This document shows, in pieces, positions 9,701-18,051 of a stretch of DNA of 64,000 bases. The notes under the pieces were generated by a model. It was not told the DNA's origin and made no database searches. It worked only from the letters and a program-made list of their open reading frames with translations. The first letter of the stretch is position 1. Each line of letters begins with the position of its first letter. The position numbers and the translations under genes are program-made. The stretch is from Streptomyces naganishii JCM 4654 (lineage in GTDB: Bacteria; Actinomycetota; Actinomycetes; Streptomycetales; Streptomycetaceae). The stretch spans positions 434,001 to 498,000 of the forward strand of contig NZ_BMVF01000001.1 in assembly GCF_014650575.1 (NCBI RefSeq). Direction: 5' to 3'.

Positions 9701-9778
9701 ACCGCCAAGACGGTGAACAGCACCGCGGTCAAGAAGGCCGCGCCCGCGAAGAGGGCCACGCGCACGCGCAAGGCCTGA
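6770..9778 (+). CDS. uvrA: Excinuclease ABC subunit UvrA
   Basis: A 1002-residue UvrA, the damage-sensing ATPase of nucleotide excision repair. It has two ABC modules with Walker A GLSGSGKS (32-39) and GVSGSGKS (645-652), two LSGGEAQR signatures, a zinc motif CPEC (C121, C124) and the C-terminal zinc finger C744/C747/C767/C770. The GTG at 6770 is preferred to 6758 because AGAAAGG ends directly at 6757, leaving proper spacing only for 6770, and the protein then starts [16 protein letters not shown] as in relatives. The last ~55 residues are a Lys/Arg/Ala-rich tail absent from E. coli UvrA. A PafBC-type promoter lies upstream and a strong hairpin downstream. Confidence 0.96.
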   Translation: MADRLIVRGAREHNLKNVSLDLPRDSLIVFTGLSGSGKSSLAFDTIFAEGQRRYVESLSSYARQFLGQMDKPDVDFIEGLSPAVSIDQKSTSRNPRSTVGTITEVYDYLRLLFARIGKPHCPECGRPISRQSPQAIVDRVLELPEGSRFQVLAPLVRERKGEFVDLFADLQTKGYSRARVDGETIQLASPPTLKKQEKHTIEVVVDRLTVKDGAKRRLTDSVETALGLSGGMVVLDFVDLPEDDPERERMYSEHLYCPYDDLSFEELEPRSFSFNSPFGACPECTGIGTRMEVDPELIVPDEDKSLDEGAIHPWSHGHTKDYFGRLVGALADALGFRTDIPFAGLPQRAKKALLYGHKTQIEVRYRNRYGRERVYTTPFEGAVPFVKRRHSEAESDAGRERFEGYMREVPCPTCEGTRLKPVVLAVTLMGKSIAEISAMSISDCADFLGELKLTARDKKIAERVLKEVNERLRFLVDVGLDYLSLNRAAGTLSGGEAQRIRLATQIGSGLVGVLYVLDEPSIGLHQRDNHRLIETLVRLRDMGNTLIVVEHDEDTIKVADWVVDIGPGAGEHGGKVVHSGSLKELLANAESQTGQYLSGKKSIPLPDIRRPRDPARQLTVHGARENNLQDIDVSFPLGVFTAVTGVSGSGKSTLVNDILYTHLARELNGARNVPGRHTRVDGDDLVDKVVHVDQSPIGRTPRSNPATYTGVFDHIRKLFAETTEAKVRGYLPGRFSFNVKGGRCENCAGDGTIKIEMNFLPDVYVPCEVCHGARYNRETLEVHYKGKSIADVLNMPIEEATDFFEAVPAIARHLRTLKDVGLGYVRLGQSATTLSGGEAQRVKLASELQRRSTGRTVYVLDEPTTGLHFEDISKLLKVLSGLVDKGNTVIVIEHNLDVIKTADWVVDMGPEGGAGGGLVVAEGTPEQVAGVPASHTGKFLREILGADRISDAEPVKTPRRAAAKKAVAAASTARRTATAKTVNSTAVKKAAPAKRATRTRKA

Positions 9779-9795
9779 GACGTCGGCGCCTGGTC

Positions 9796-9839
9796 ACGGC
9801 GGGCGGCCCCGTGGATCACCCCACGGGGCCGCCCGCCGT
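9796..9839. terminator. Bidirectional hairpin terminator between uvrA and the sugar kinase
   Basis: Perfect 19-bp inverted repeat (arms 9796-9814 and 9821-9839, loop ATCACC) in the 99-base gap between the converging ends of uvrA and the sugar kinase gene. It has no U tract, as is usual in Streptomyces. Confidence 0.75.
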
Positions 9840-9877
9840 ATGCGCCCGGAGCGGCCGCGCGGACGACCGGGCCTGGC

Positions 9878-10789
9878 CTACGGCTCGCCCACCTCGAAGG
9901 CGTACGGCGGCTCCGCGCCTGCGCGGGAGCAGGTGACCGCCGCCGCCCGGGCCGCGAACCGCAGCAGCCCCCTCCAGCCCTCGGCGCCGAGGCCCGCGAC
10001 CCCCTCAGGGGAAAGGGCGTCACGGACGGAAAGACCGTGCAGCAGGGCGGCGTTGACCGTGTCGCCCGCGCCGATGGTGTCCACGACGGCGACCTTCTCG
10101 CCCGGTACGGAGTACTCCGCGCCGCCCCGCACATGGGCGGTGAGGCCGTCGCCGCCGTGGGTGATCACGACCGCCGAGGGCCCGGCGGCCAGCCACTGGC
10201 GCGGGGTGCCGCCCAGCCACCGCGCGTCCTCCTCCGACAGCTTCAGCAGGGACACCGAGGGCAGCCAGCCCAGAAAACGCGCCCGGTAGGCGTCCGCGTC
10301 GGCGATCAGCCCCGGCCGGACGTTCGGGTCGAGCGCGGTGAACAGGCCCTGGGCGGCAGCCGCCCGCAGCAGCTTCTCGTAGGCGCTCGCGCCCGGCTCC
10401 AGCACCAGCGAACAGGTGCCGAACGACACCGCGCGGGTGCCCTCCGGCAGTCCGGCGGGTGCCGTGAACAGGCGGTCGGCGGTGCCGTCGACGTAGAAGG
10501 AGTACGCGGCGGATCCGCCGGCGTCCACCGTCGCGACGGCCAGCGTCGTCGGCTCGGGACCGCGCTGCACCCCCGAGACGTCCACGCCCGCCCGCCGCAG
10601 CCCCTCGAGCAGGGCTCCGCCGAAGGCGTCCTCGGAGGTCCGTGAGCAGAAGGCCGTGCGGGAGCCGAGGCGGCCGAGCGCGACGGCCGTGTTGTAGGGG
10701 CCGCCGCCGAGCGCCGGCTTGAGCTGCGCGAGGGCGCCCGTGCCCTGCGGTACCAGGTCGATCAGGGCCTCACCGGCGACGACGATCAC
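9878..10789 (-). CDS. PfkB/ribokinase-family carbohydrate kinase (fructokinase-like)
   Basis: A 303-residue ribokinase-family kinase. The N-terminus VAGEALIDLVP, the sugar-binding GGGPYNTAVALGRLG and the C-terminal signature DTIGAGDTVNAALL, with the catalytic Asp and anion hole, are all intact. The closest functional match by motif is bacterial fructokinase, but 2-keto-3-deoxygluconate or other sugars are possible. The GTG at 10789 overlaps the stop of the upstream LacI regulator as GTGA, so the two genes are translationally coupled. The regulator and kinase probably form one operon induced by the kinase's sugar. No transporter is adjacent. Confidence 0.83.
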   Translation of the reverse strand: MIVVAGEALIDLVPQGTGALAQLKPALGGGPYNTAVALGRLGSRTAFCSRTSEDAFGGALLEGLRRAGVDVSGVQRGPEPTTLAVATVDAGGSAAYSFYVDGTADRLFTAPAGLPEGTRAVSFGTCSLVLEPGASAYEKLLRAAAAQGLFTALDPNVRPGLIADADAYRARFLGWLPSVSLLKLSEEDARWLGGTPRQWLAAGPSAVVITHGGDGLTAHVRGGAEYSVPGEKVAVVDTIGAGDTVNAALLHGLSVRDALSPEGVAGLGAEGWRGLLRFAARAAAVTCSRAGAEPPYAFEVGEP

Positions 10790-11838
10790 GAGAGGGTTCC
10801 TTTCTCGGGCTGCTCGGGGCAACCGCAGGACGTGCGGTGGACGAAGGCGCAGGGCAGACGGACGGTCCGCGGGGCCCGGTCCGGGTCGGCGAGGCGGTCC
10901 AGCAGCAGCCGGACCGCCCGGGCGCCGAGCTCCCTGCCGGGCTGGGCGACGGCGGTCAGCCGGGGGGAGAACAGTTCGGCCCAGTCGAAGTCGTCGAAGC
11001 AGCACAGCGCCATGTCGGCGGGTACCGACAGGCCGTGCTCGCGCAGGGCGCGCAGGGCGCCGATCGTCATCGCGTTGTTGGCCGTGACCAGTGCCGTGGG
11101 CGGCACCGCGAGGGACAGCAGGGCCGCGGTGGCGCGCTGGGCGCCCTCGGCGGTGGAGTCGCCGTGTACCACGAGCCGCTCGTCGTGGGCAAGCCCGGCG
11201 GCGGCCAGTCCGTGCCGGTAGCCGGTGATCCGCTCGCTGCTCGTGCTGAGGCCCGGCGCCCCCGCGACGATGGCGATCCGGCGGTGGCCGAGGCCGGCGA
11301 GGTGGGAGACCAGACGGGCCGTGGGTTCGGCGCTGTCCGCGCAGATCTGGTCGAAGTACGGCGGGCCGGCCGCCCCGGTGATCGCCTCGGTGTCCACGAG
11401 CCGGTCCAGGAACACGGTCGGCACCGCGTGCCGGGCGAGGTGGGCCACGAGTTCGCGCGGTGCGGCGGAAGGGGCGACGATCACGCCGTCCACGCGGCGC
11501 TCGTGCAGCAGCCGGACCGCCCTGAGCTCGTGCACCGGGTCGTCGTGCGGGTCGGCGATGAGCAGGCTGTACCCGTGTTCCAGGGCGCTCGCCTCGACCC
11601 CCTGGAGGATCTCGGTGAAGTACGGGTTGCTGATCGCGGAGACCGCGAGGCCGATGGAGCGGGTGCGGGAGGTGACCAGAGAGCGGGCGAGACCGTTCGG
11701 CGTGTAGCCGAGCTCCTCGACCGCGTCGAGCACCGCCTGGCGGGTGTGGGGGAGTACCGGGCGGGTGCCGTTCAGGACGTGCGAGACGGTCGCCACGGAG
11801 ACTCCGGCGCTCCGCGCCACGTCGGCCATGGTGGGCAT
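10786..11838 (-). CDS. LacI-family transcriptional regulator
   Basis: A 350-residue LacI/GalR-type repressor. The N-terminal helix-turn-helix MADVARSAGVSVATVSHVLN is followed by the hinge helix (GYTPNGLARSLVT) and a periplasmic-binding-protein-like effector domain (SISNPYFTEILQGVE to CCFDDFDWAELFSP). The ATG at 11838 has GGGAGG nine bases upstream. It overlaps the kinase start by 4 bp, so it likely controls that kinase and itself. A very large palindrome with a central LacI-type operator core (TAAACGCTTGCGCAAGCGTT plus A) lies about 100 bp upstream between it and the divergent Rieske gene. Confidence 0.9.
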   Translation of the reverse strand: MPTMADVARSAGVSVATVSHVLNGTRPVLPHTRQAVLDAVEELGYTPNGLARSLVTSRTRSIGLAVSAISNPYFTEILQGVEASALEHGYSLLIADPHDDPVHELRAVRLLHERRVDGVIVAPSAAPRELVAHLARHAVPTVFLDRLVDTEAITGAAGPPYFDQICADSAEPTARLVSHLAGLGHRRIAIVAGAPGLSTSSERITGYRHGLAAAGLAHDERLVVHGDSTAEGAQRATAALLSLAVPPTALVTANNAMTIGALRALREHGLSVPADMALCCFDDFDWAELFSPRLTAVAQPGRELGARAVRLLLDRLADPDRAPRTVRLPCAFVHRTSCGCPEQPEKGTLS

Positions 11839-11937
11839 CGTGTTCGGCCTCCCGCGTCCCCTCCGGCCCGCTGAGCGCGCCGTGAAGGACGTACGGCGAC
11901 GGGTGCGCGGGCTCCGTGGCCGGGAACGTACCCCATC

Positions 11938-11985
11938 GGCGCCGCCCGCGTAAACGCTTGCGCAAGCGTTTACGCGGGCGGCGCC
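11938..11985. promoter_or_regulatory. 48-bp perfect palindrome with a LacI-family operator core
   Basis: The two 24-base arms (11938-11961 and 11962-11985) are exact reverse complements with no spacer. The centre, AACGCTTGCGCAAGCGTT, has the CG-centred form of LacI/GalR operators, and the flanking arms are GC-only. It lies between the divergent LacI regulator (start 11838) and the Rieske gene (start 12056), about 100 bp from the former and 70 bp from the latter, so it could control both. As a cruciform or transcript hairpin it could also act as a bidirectional insulator. Confidence 0.8.
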
Positions 11986-12055
11986 CCGCCCGCGTCCGCC
12001 TCGGCCGGCGGCGGTATCGTCGGCTCGCAGACCCCTTTGACACGTGGAGATCCTC

Positions 12056-12481
12056 ATGCCGGGCCGTCCTTCCGCGAGCCGCCGTACCGTCCTGCGCGGG
12101 GCGGCCGTCACCCCGGTCGCCGGGCTCGGGCTCGCCGCCTGCGGACCGGGCGGCGGAACCTCGGCGCCCGCGACCCCCACCGCGCCGGTCGACCTCGGTG
12201 CCGAGAGCGAGGTCCCCAAGGGCGGAGCCAAGCTGTACCGGGACCACAACGTCGTCGTCAGCCGGGACGCGAACGGCACCCTGAAGGCGTTCAGCACGAT
12301 CTGCACCCACGCGGGATGCCCGATCAACAAGCTCCAGGGCACGACTCTGGTGTGCCCCTGCCACGGCAGCGAGTTCGACGCGACCACCGGCAAGGTGGTG
12401 CGGTCACCGGCCACCGACCCCCTGGCCTCGCTCCCGGTGCGCGCGGAAGGCGGCAAGATCGTTGCGGGCCCCGGTTCCTGA
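12056..12481 (+). CDS. Tat-exported Rieske [2Fe-2S] lipoprotein
   Basis: A 141-residue small Rieske protein. The N-terminus SRRTVLRGAAVTPVAGLGL is a twin-arginine signal ending in a lipobox LAAC (Cys29), so the mature protein should be exported folded with its cluster and lipid-anchored outside the membrane. The Rieske domain has CTH (C83, H85) and CPCH (C100, H103) as ligands, with C88 and C102 placed for the stabilising disulfide. A short Ala/Pro/Thr linker separates anchor and domain. The ATG at 12056 is preceded by GGAG at 12045-12048. No oxygenase or cytochrome partner is adjacent, so its redox partner is unknown. Confidence 0.85.
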   Translation: MPGRPSASRRTVLRGAAVTPVAGLGLAACGPGGGTSAPATPTAPVDLGAESEVPKGGAKLYRDHNVVVSRDANGTLKAFSTICTHAGCPINKLQGTTLVCPCHGSEFDATTGKVVRSPATDPLASLPVRAEGGKIVAGPGS

Positions 12482-12493
12482 TCAGGGCCTGGG

Positions 12494-12516
12494 CCGCACC
12501 CCTCGTCCCGGTGCGG
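12494..12516. terminator. Small hairpin between convergent Rieske and HTH genes
   Basis: CCGCACC (12494-12500) pairs with GGTGCGG (12510-12516) around a 9-base loop, inside the 44-base gap between two converging genes. This is a modest candidate terminator. Confidence 0.4.
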
Positions 12517-12525
12517 GAACGGCTC

Positions 12526-13473
12526 TCAGTCCCAGTCCCAGCCGATGCCCACGATGCCCGACCGCACCCGCGGCTCCACCAGGTGGACGGAACGGTGGCG
12601 CTCGCTCACCGGCAGCTCCTGGCGGCCACAGCGCGGGGCCGCCGCCGAGTTCTGCGTGAACCGGTGGCAGCGCGCCGGCAGGGCCCCGGCGTCGAAGCGC
12701 ACCTGGAGCGCGTACTGGCCGCCCGCCGCCCCGAACCCGCGGACGTACTCGCGCGACACCCCGGCCGTGCCGTCCTCGACGCCGTAGCGGAACAGGAACG
12801 TGTCCCCGGCCCGCAGCCGGGTGTCGAAGAGCAGCTCGACCACCAGCAGCCCCGTCTCGTGGTGGCGCCGCACGCGCCCCGTGCGGCAGTTCTCCAGGGC
12901 CTGCACCGTCATCCGCTCCGGCGCGCAGCCCGGGTCGCCGTGGTGGACGGCCACGAAGCGGTCGACCCCGTCCCGGTGCGCGCGCACGATGTGCTGCGAC
13001 TCGCGCGCGGCGAGCTCGCGCACCGGACCGATCCGCACCCGCTCGTGGTGCCCGAGGGTGTGCAGCCCGTCGTCGAGCGGGGCGTCCAGTTCCGCCAGCA
13101 GCCGCCGTGAGACGTCCGAGGCCTCGACGAGCGAGCGGTAGGTGCGGGACGCGGACCGCCGGCCGGAGGAGCGGTCGCCAGTCTCCGCCAGCAGCCGGAT
13201 CAGCGATTCGTCCGGCAGGTGCAGGATCTCCTCCAGGGCCCGCACGGCCCGCAGCGACTCGGGGCGCTGCGGGCGGCGGGCGCCCTGCTGCCAGTAGCTC
13301 AGGCTGGTGACCCCGACCCTCACCCCGTAGCGCGTCAGATGGTGCTGCACGCGCTGCAGGGGCAGTCCACGGGCGGCGATAGCGGCGCGCAGCGCCACAT
13401 GGAAGGGGCCGCCCTTGAGGGCCGTGTCCAGTTCCGCGGTGACGATGTCCGCCTGCTGAGTGGCGTGCGGCAT
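12526..13473 (-). CDS. Helix-turn-helix DNA-binding protein (XRE-like), Streptomyces family
   Basis: A 315-residue protein. The N-terminal part (about 20-90) looks like an XRE-type domain: ALRAAIAARGLPLQRVQHHL, then GVTSLSYWQQGARRPQRPES, which fits a recognition helix and the usual XRE tail, then a Leu-rich segment. The remaining ~200 residues, rich in beta-prone segments, end in GIVGIGWDWD and match no enzyme I recognise; it may be a ligand or dimerisation domain. The ATG at 13473 has GAAAGG eight bases upstream. It is divergent from uvrC across 362 bases. Target genes are unknown. Confidence 0.65.
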   Translation of the reverse strand: MPHATQQADIVTAELDTALKGGPFHVALRAAIAARGLPLQRVQHHLTRYGVRVGVTSLSYWQQGARRPQRPESLRAVRALEEILHLPDESLIRLLAETGDRSSGRRSASRTYRSLVEASDVSRRLLAELDAPLDDGLHTLGHHERVRIGPVRELAARESQHIVRAHRDGVDRFVAVHHGDPGCAPERMTVQALENCRTGRVRRHHETGLLVVELLFDTRLRAGDTFLFRYGVEDGTAGVSREYVRGFGAAGGQYALQVRFDAGALPARCHRFTQNSAAAPRCGRQELPVSERHRSVHLVEPRVRSGIVGIGWDWD

Positions 13474-13607
13474 GCACGGGCCTTTCTGTGAAGGTGCGGC
13501 GGCTGGTCGGGCCGTGCGCGGGTCGTCGGGGCCGTCCGGGCGCGGGGGAGGGCTGCCCTCACGTCCCGCGCCGTCCTTCACGGCCCCGAGTTCCCACGCA
13601 TTGAAGC

Positions 13608-13631
13608 GTGTTGACCTAGTCCCGACAACAC
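13608..13631. promoter_or_regulatory. Dyad GTGTTG-N12-CAACAC in the HTH gene/uvrC intergenic region
   Basis: The 362-base gap 13474-13835 has no gene. It holds this interrupted inverted repeat (13608-13613 and 13626-13631) about 135 bp upstream of the HTH regulator start, a possible autoregulatory operator, plus the uvrC promoter at its right end. Nothing else clear was seen. Confidence 0.3.
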
Positions 13632-13805
13632 CTGAGACCCGACAGCGGTGCACTCCTGGCCGACTCCGCACCCTCGGCCCGCGGACGCCGGGCACGCCGC
13701 CCGGGTACCGGGGCACGGGGCGAAGATGCCTGGTCACAGTGGGTAGTCGTACGCTCGTACGGCGGGTGGCGCGGTGTCGTCCAGGTTGTCCACAGGCTCA
13801 CCGCC

Positions 13806-13828
13806 GTGTCAGCACCCGCCAGTAGGGT
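13806..13828 (+). promoter_or_regulatory. Leaderless uvrC promoter resembling the PafBC/RecA-NDp motif
   Basis: GTGTCAGCA (13806-13814), eight bases, then TAGGGT (13823-13828). The -10 hexamer fits TAnnnT at the exact N8 spacing, and the upstream element keeps TGTCAG but differs from TTGTCRGTG at three positions. TAGGGT ends seven bases before the uvrC ATG at 13836 and no Shine-Dalgarno sequence is present, so the transcript should start at or next to the ATG (leaderless). Confidence 0.5.
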
Positions 13829-13835
13829 GTGAGAC

Positions 13836-15965
13836 ATGGCCGACCCCTCCAGCTACCGCCCCAGGCCGGGAGACATTCCGGACTCTCCCGGGGTCTACAG
13901 GTTCCGTGACGAGCACCGCCGGGTGATCTACGTCGGAAAGGCGAAGAGCCTGCGCCAGCGCCTGGCGAACTACTTCCAGGACCTGGCGAACCTCCACCCG
14001 CGCACCCGCAGCATGGTCACCACCGCGGCGTCGGTGGAGTGGACGGTGGTGTCCACGGAGGTCGAGGCGCTCCAGCTGGAGTACTCCTGGATCAAGGAGT
14101 ACGACCCCCGGTTCAACGTCAAGTACCGCGACGACAAGAGCTACCCGTACCTCGCGGTGACGATGAACGAGGAGTTCCCGCGCGTGCAGGTGATGCGCGG
14201 CCACAAGAGGAAGGGCGTGCGCTACTTCGGGCCGTACGCGCACGCGTGGGCCATCCGCGACACCGTCGACCTGCTGCTGCGGGTCTTCCCGGTGCGCACC
14301 TGCTCGGCCGGCGTGTTCAAGAACGCCGCCCGCACCGGCCGCCCCTGCCTGCTCGGCTACATCGACAAGTGCTCCGCCCCCTGCGTCGGCCGGATCTCCG
14401 CCGAGGACCACCGCGAACTGGCCGAGGAGTTCAGCGACTTCATGGCCGGCCGCACGGGCACCTATCTGCGCCGCCTGGAGAAGGAGATGACGGCGGCCGC
14501 CGAGGAGATGGAGTACGAGCGGGCGGCGCGCCTGCGCGACGACATCGAGGCCCTGAAGAAGGCCATGGAGAAGAACGCCGTCGTGCTCGCCGACGCGACC
14601 GACGCCGACCTCATCGCCGTGGCCGAGGACGAGCTGGAGGCCGCCGTGCAGATCTTCCACGTGCGCGGCGGACGGGTGCGCGGCCAGCGCGGCTGGGTGA
14701 CCGACAAGGTGGAGGACGTCACCACCGGCGCCCTGGTCGAGCACGCCCTCCAGCAGCTGTACGGCGAGGAGAGCGGGGACACCGTTCCCAAGGAGGTGCT
14801 CGTCCCCGCCCTGCCGGACCCCGTGGAGCCGGTGCAGCTGTGGCTCACCGAGCGCCGCGGCTCGGCCGTGTCCCTGCGCATCCCGCAGCGCGGCGACAAG
14901 AAGGCCCTCATGGAGACCGTGGCGCGCAACGCCCAGCAGGCGCTCGTGCTGCACAAGACCAGGCGCGCCTCCGACCTCACCACGCGTTCGCGGGCACTGG
15001 AGGAGATCGCCGAGGCCCTCGACCTGGACAGCGCCCCGCTCAGGATCGAGTGCTACGACATCTCCCACCTCCAGGGCGACGACGTGGTGGCCTCCATGGT
15101 CGTCTTCGAGGACGGTCTTCAGCGCAAGGGCGAGTACCGGCGCTTCCAGATCAAGGGCTTCGAGGGCCAGGACGACGTCCGCTCCATGCATGAGGTGATC
15201 ACCCGTCGCTTCCGGCGCTACCTCGCCGAGAAGGAGAGGACCGGCGAGTGGGCCGGCGACGGCGACCCGTCCGCCGACGGCTCCTCCGGCGCCGCCGCCG
15301 ACGGCTCGCCCGGTGCCGCCGTCGACGGCCCGACCAACGGTGTCGTGGACACGCTCACCGAGGACGACGGGCGCCCCAAGCGCTTCGCCTACCCGCCGCA
15401 GCTCGTCGTCGTCGACGGCGGACGCCCCCAGGTCGCCGCCGCCCAGCGGGCCCTGGACGAGCTGGGCATCGACGACATCGCCGTGTGCGGACTGGCCAAG
15501 CGGCTGGAGGAGGTGTGGCTGCCCGGCGAGGACGACCCGGTGGTCCTGCCGCGCAGCAGCGAGGGGCTGTACCTGCTCCAGCGCGTCCGTGACGAGGCGC
15601 ACCGCTTCGCCATCACCTACCAGCGCACCAAGCGGGCCAAGCGCTTCCGCGCGGGTCCCCTGGACGACGTACCGGGCCTCGGCGAGACACGCAAACAGGC
15701 GCTGATCAAGCATTTCGGCTCGGTGAAGAAGCTGCGGTCCGCCACAATCGACCAGATCCGCGAGGTGCCCGGCATAGGCCGCAAGACGGCCGAGACGATC
15801 GCCGTGGCCCTCGCCCAGGCGGCCCCGGCCGCGCCTGCCGTCAACACGGCGACTGGAGAGATCATGGAAGACGTGGAAGAGACGGCGCCCGGGACGACGG
15901 CGGGTGCCCCAGGGGAGCCCGTGCCCACGGGCGCCCCGGACGAGCGACGGGGGCAGGAGACATGA
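13836..15965 (+). CDS. uvrC: Excinuclease ABC subunit UvrC
   Basis: A 709-residue UvrC, the dual-incision nuclease of nucleotide excision repair. Domains in order: GIY-YIG nuclease ([21 protein letters not shown], about 20-40), a Cys cluster, the UvrB-binding UVR motif ([20 protein letters not shown], about 225-245), the RNase H-like 5' nuclease ([20 protein letters not shown] and [12 protein letters not shown]) and two C-terminal helix-hairpin-helix motifs ([31 protein letters not shown]). A low-complexity Ala/Gly/Asp/Ser linker of about 35 residues interrupts the nuclease region around residues 470-505. The extreme C-terminus is an extra acidic tail. Its stop overlaps the rapZ start as ATGA. 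Confidence 0.96.
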   Translation: MADPSSYRPRPGDIPDSPGVYRFRDEHRRVIYVGKAKSLRQRLANYFQDLANLHPRTRSMVTTAASVEWTVVSTEVEALQLEYSWIKEYDPRFNVKYRDDKSYPYLAVTMNEEFPRVQVMRGHKRKGVRYFGPYAHAWAIRDTVDLLLRVFPVRTCSAGVFKNAARTGRPCLLGYIDKCSAPCVGRISAEDHRELAEEFSDFMAGRTGTYLRRLEKEMTAAAEEMEYERAARLRDDIEALKKAMEKNAVVLADATDADLIAVAEDELEAAVQIFHVRGGRVRGQRGWVTDKVEDVTTGALVEHALQQLYGEESGDTVPKEVLVPALPDPVEPVQLWLTERRGSAVSLRIPQRGDKKALMETVARNAQQALVLHKTRRASDLTTRSRALEEIAEALDLDSAPLRIECYDISHLQGDDVVASMVVFEDGLQRKGEYRRFQIKGFEGQDDVRSMHEVITRRFRRYLAEKERTGEWAGDGDPSADGSSGAAADGSPGAAVDGPTNGVVDTLTEDDGRPKRFAYPPQLVVVDGGRPQVAAAQRALDELGIDDIAVCGLAKRLEEVWLPGEDDPVVLPRSSEGLYLLQRVRDEAHRFAITYQRTKRAKRFRAGPLDDVPGLGETRKQALIKHFGSVKKLRSATIDQIREVPGIGRKTAETIAVALAQAAPAAPAVNTATGEIMEDVEETAPGTTAGAPGEPVPTGAPDERRGQET

Positions 15966-16960
15966 CGGAGCACGAACCGCGGCCCACAGCGGACCGGGAT
16001 CAGGCGCACAAAACACGCGAGGATCAGCGGCAGCACGCGGTCCAGAAAGACGGAGCACAGGTGAGTACGGGCATCGACACGGCCGGGGTCCCCGACGCCG
16101 CCATCCCCGAGCTGGTGATCATCTCCGGCATGTCCGGCGCCGGCCGCTCCACGGCGGCCAAGTGCCTGGAGGACCTCGGCTGGTTCGTGGTCGACAACCT
16201 TCCGCCCGCGCTGATCCCCACCATGGTGGAGCTCGGCGCCCGCTCGCAGGGCAACGTGGCACGGATCGCGGTCGTCGTCGACGTCCGCGGCCGCCGCTTC
16301 TTCGACAACCTGCGCGAGTCCCTGGCCGACCTCGAGGCCAAGCACGTCACCCGGCGGATCGTCTTCCTGGAGTCCTCAGACGACGCCCTCGTGCGCCGCT
16401 TCGAGTCGGTCCGCCGGCCGCACCCCCTCCAGGGCGACGGCCGCATCGTCGACGGCATCGCGGCCGAGCGCGAGCTGCTGCGGGAACTGCGCGGCGACGC
16501 CGACCTCGTCATCGACACCTCCAGCCTCAACGTGCACGAGCTGCGCGCCAAGATGGACGCCCAGTTCGCGGGCGAGGAGGAGCCCGAACTGCGGGCCACC
16601 GTCATGTCCTTCGGCTTCAAGTACGGCCTGCCGGTCGACGCCGACCTCGTCGCGGACATGCGCTTCCTGCCCAATCCGCACTGGGTCCCGGAGCTGCGCC
16701 CCTACACCGGCCTCAACGAGGAGGTCGCCGCCTACGTCTTCAACCAGCCCGGCGCCAAGGAGTTCCTCGACCGGTACGCCGAACTGCTGCGGCTCATCGC
16801 CGCCGGCTACCGCCGCGAGGGCAAGCGTTACGTGACCATCGCCATCGGCTGCACGGGCGGCAAGCACCGCTCGGTGGCCATGTCGGAGAAGCTCGCCGCA
16901 CGGCTCGCGGCCGAGGGTGTGGAGACCGTCGTCGTCCACCGGGACATGGGGCGCGAGTGA
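15962..16960 (+). CDS. rapZ: RapZ/YvcJ-family nucleotide-binding protein (RNase adapter family)
   Basis: A 332-residue member of the RapZ/YvcJ P-loop family. After a ~45-residue polar N-terminal extension comes Walker A GMSGAGRS (56-63), a Walker B-like segment and the conserved C-terminal domain with [19 protein letters not shown] and [11 protein letters not shown]. In E. coli RapZ is an RNase E adapter for GlmZ; in Gram-positives the role is less clear and GTP/ATP hydrolysis has been reported. A start at the internal GTG near 16061 would remove the extension, but the ATG at 15962 overlaps the uvrC stop and is consistent with coupling. Next comes yvcK, again overlapping. Confidence 0.9.
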   Translation: MTEHEPRPTADRDQAHKTREDQRQHAVQKDGAQVSTGIDTAGVPDAAIPELVIISGMSGAGRSTAAKCLEDLGWFVVDNLPPALIPTMVELGARSQGNVARIAVVVDVRGRRFFDNLRESLADLEAKHVTRRIVFLESSDDALVRRFESVRRPHPLQGDGRIVDGIAAERELLRELRGDADLVIDTSSLNVHELRAKMDAQFAGEEEPELRATVMSFGFKYGLPVDADLVADMRFLPNPHWVPELRPYTGLNEEVAAYVFNQPGAKEFLDRYAELLRLIAAGYRREGKRYVTIAIGCTGGKHRSVAMSEKLAARLAAEGVETVVVHRDMGRE

Positions 16961-18051
16961 CCGGACGTACGCCGCGGCTGAGCAGGCTGCGCCGGGTGGT
17001 GCCGGAGGGACGCGCCGCCCGTCAGGCGACCGAGGGGCGGCAGGCCCGCCCCGCCGAGGCGCGCGGCGGCCGGCCGCGCCGCCGCGGCGCCCAGCCCAAA
17101 GTGGTCGCCCTCGGCGGCGGCATGGGCCTGTCCGCCTCGCTCGCCGCACTGCGCCGGATCACCGGCGACCTCACCGCCGTCGTCACCGTGGCCGACGACG
17201 GCGGCTCCAGCGGGCGCCTGCGCGCCGAACTGGGCGTACTGCCGCCCGGCGACCTGCGCAAGGCGCTGGCCGCGCTGTGCGGCGACGACGACTGGGGCCA
17301 GACCTGGTCCCGCGTCATCCAGCACCGCTTCACCTCCCAGGGCGACCTGCACGACCACGCGGTGGGCAACCTGCTGATCGTCGCGCTGTGGGAACAGCTC
17401 GGCGACCACGTCCAGGCGCTGGACCTGGTCGGCAAGCTGCTGGGCGCGCACGGGCGCGTGCTGCCCATGTCCGCCGTGCCGCTGGAGCTCCAGGCCCTGG
17501 TCAAGGGGCACGACCCGGACCGGCCGGAGGACGTCGACACCGTCCGCGGCCAGGCCACCGTGGCGCTCACCCGGGGAGAGGTGCAGTCCGTGCACCTGGT
17601 GCCGCACGATCCGCCCGCCGTCCCCGAGGCCGTCGCCGCGGTCCTGGACGCGGACTGGGTGGTGCTCGGCCCCGGCTCCTGGTTCTCCTCGGTCATCCCG
17701 CACCTGCTGGTGCCCGAACTGCTCGACGCCCTCACCACCACCAAGGCCCGCCGGGTGCTCTCCCTGAACCTCGTCCCGCAGCCGGGAGAAACCGACGGCT
17801 TCTCCCCGCAGCGTCATTTGGAGGTTTTGGGACGACACGCCCCTAAACTCGCCCTGGACGTGGTGCTGGCCGACGAGGCCGCCGTGCCCGACCGCGAAGT
17901 CCTCACCGAGGCCGCCAAGCGGTTCGGCGCCGCGGTCGAGCTGGCGCCGGTGGCCCGGAGGGACGGAACTCCGCGGCACGACCCGGAGCTGCTGGCCGCC
18001 GCGTACGACCGTATTTTTCGGATGCATGGAAGGATCGGCCCATGGCGATGA
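16957..18051 (+). CDS. yvcK: YvcK-family gluconeogenesis/cell-envelope factor
   Basis: A 364-residue YvcK (CofD-like fold) protein. An Arg-rich, Pro/Ala-rich N-terminal extension of about 46 residues precedes the nucleotide-sugar-binding loop VVALGGGMG (49-57), followed by [24 protein letters not shown] and [14 protein letters not shown]. YvcK homologues bind UDP-sugars and affect growth on gluconeogenic carbon sources and peptidoglycan synthesis. The GTG at 16957 overlaps the rapZ stop as GTGA, and the 3' end overlaps whiA by 10 bases, so uvrC-rapZ-yvcK-whiA reads as one coupled operon. The basic extension is typical of Streptomyces copies. Confidence 0.92.
   Translation: MTGRTPRLSRLRRVVPEGRAARQATEGRQARPAEARGGRPRRRGAQPKVVALGGGMGLSASLAALRRITGDLTAVVTVADDGGSSGRLRAELGVLPPGDLRKALAALCGDDDWGQTWSRVIQHRFTSQGDLHDHAVGNLLIVALWEQLGDHVQALDLVGKLLGAHGRVLPMSAVPLELQALVKGHDPDRPEDVDTVRGQATVALTRGEVQSVHLVPHDPPAVPEAVAAVLDADWVVLGPGSWFSSVIPHLLVPELLDALTTTKARRVLSLNLVPQPGETDGFSPQRHLEVLGRHAPKLALDVVLADEAAVPDREVLTEAAKRFGAAVELAPVARRDGTPRHDPELLAAAYDRIFRMHGRIGPWR

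Noticed and set aside
13809..16058. 749-residue open frame opposite uvrC
   Set aside because: Antisense shadow of uvrC with a composition typical of reverse-strand GC-rich frames.
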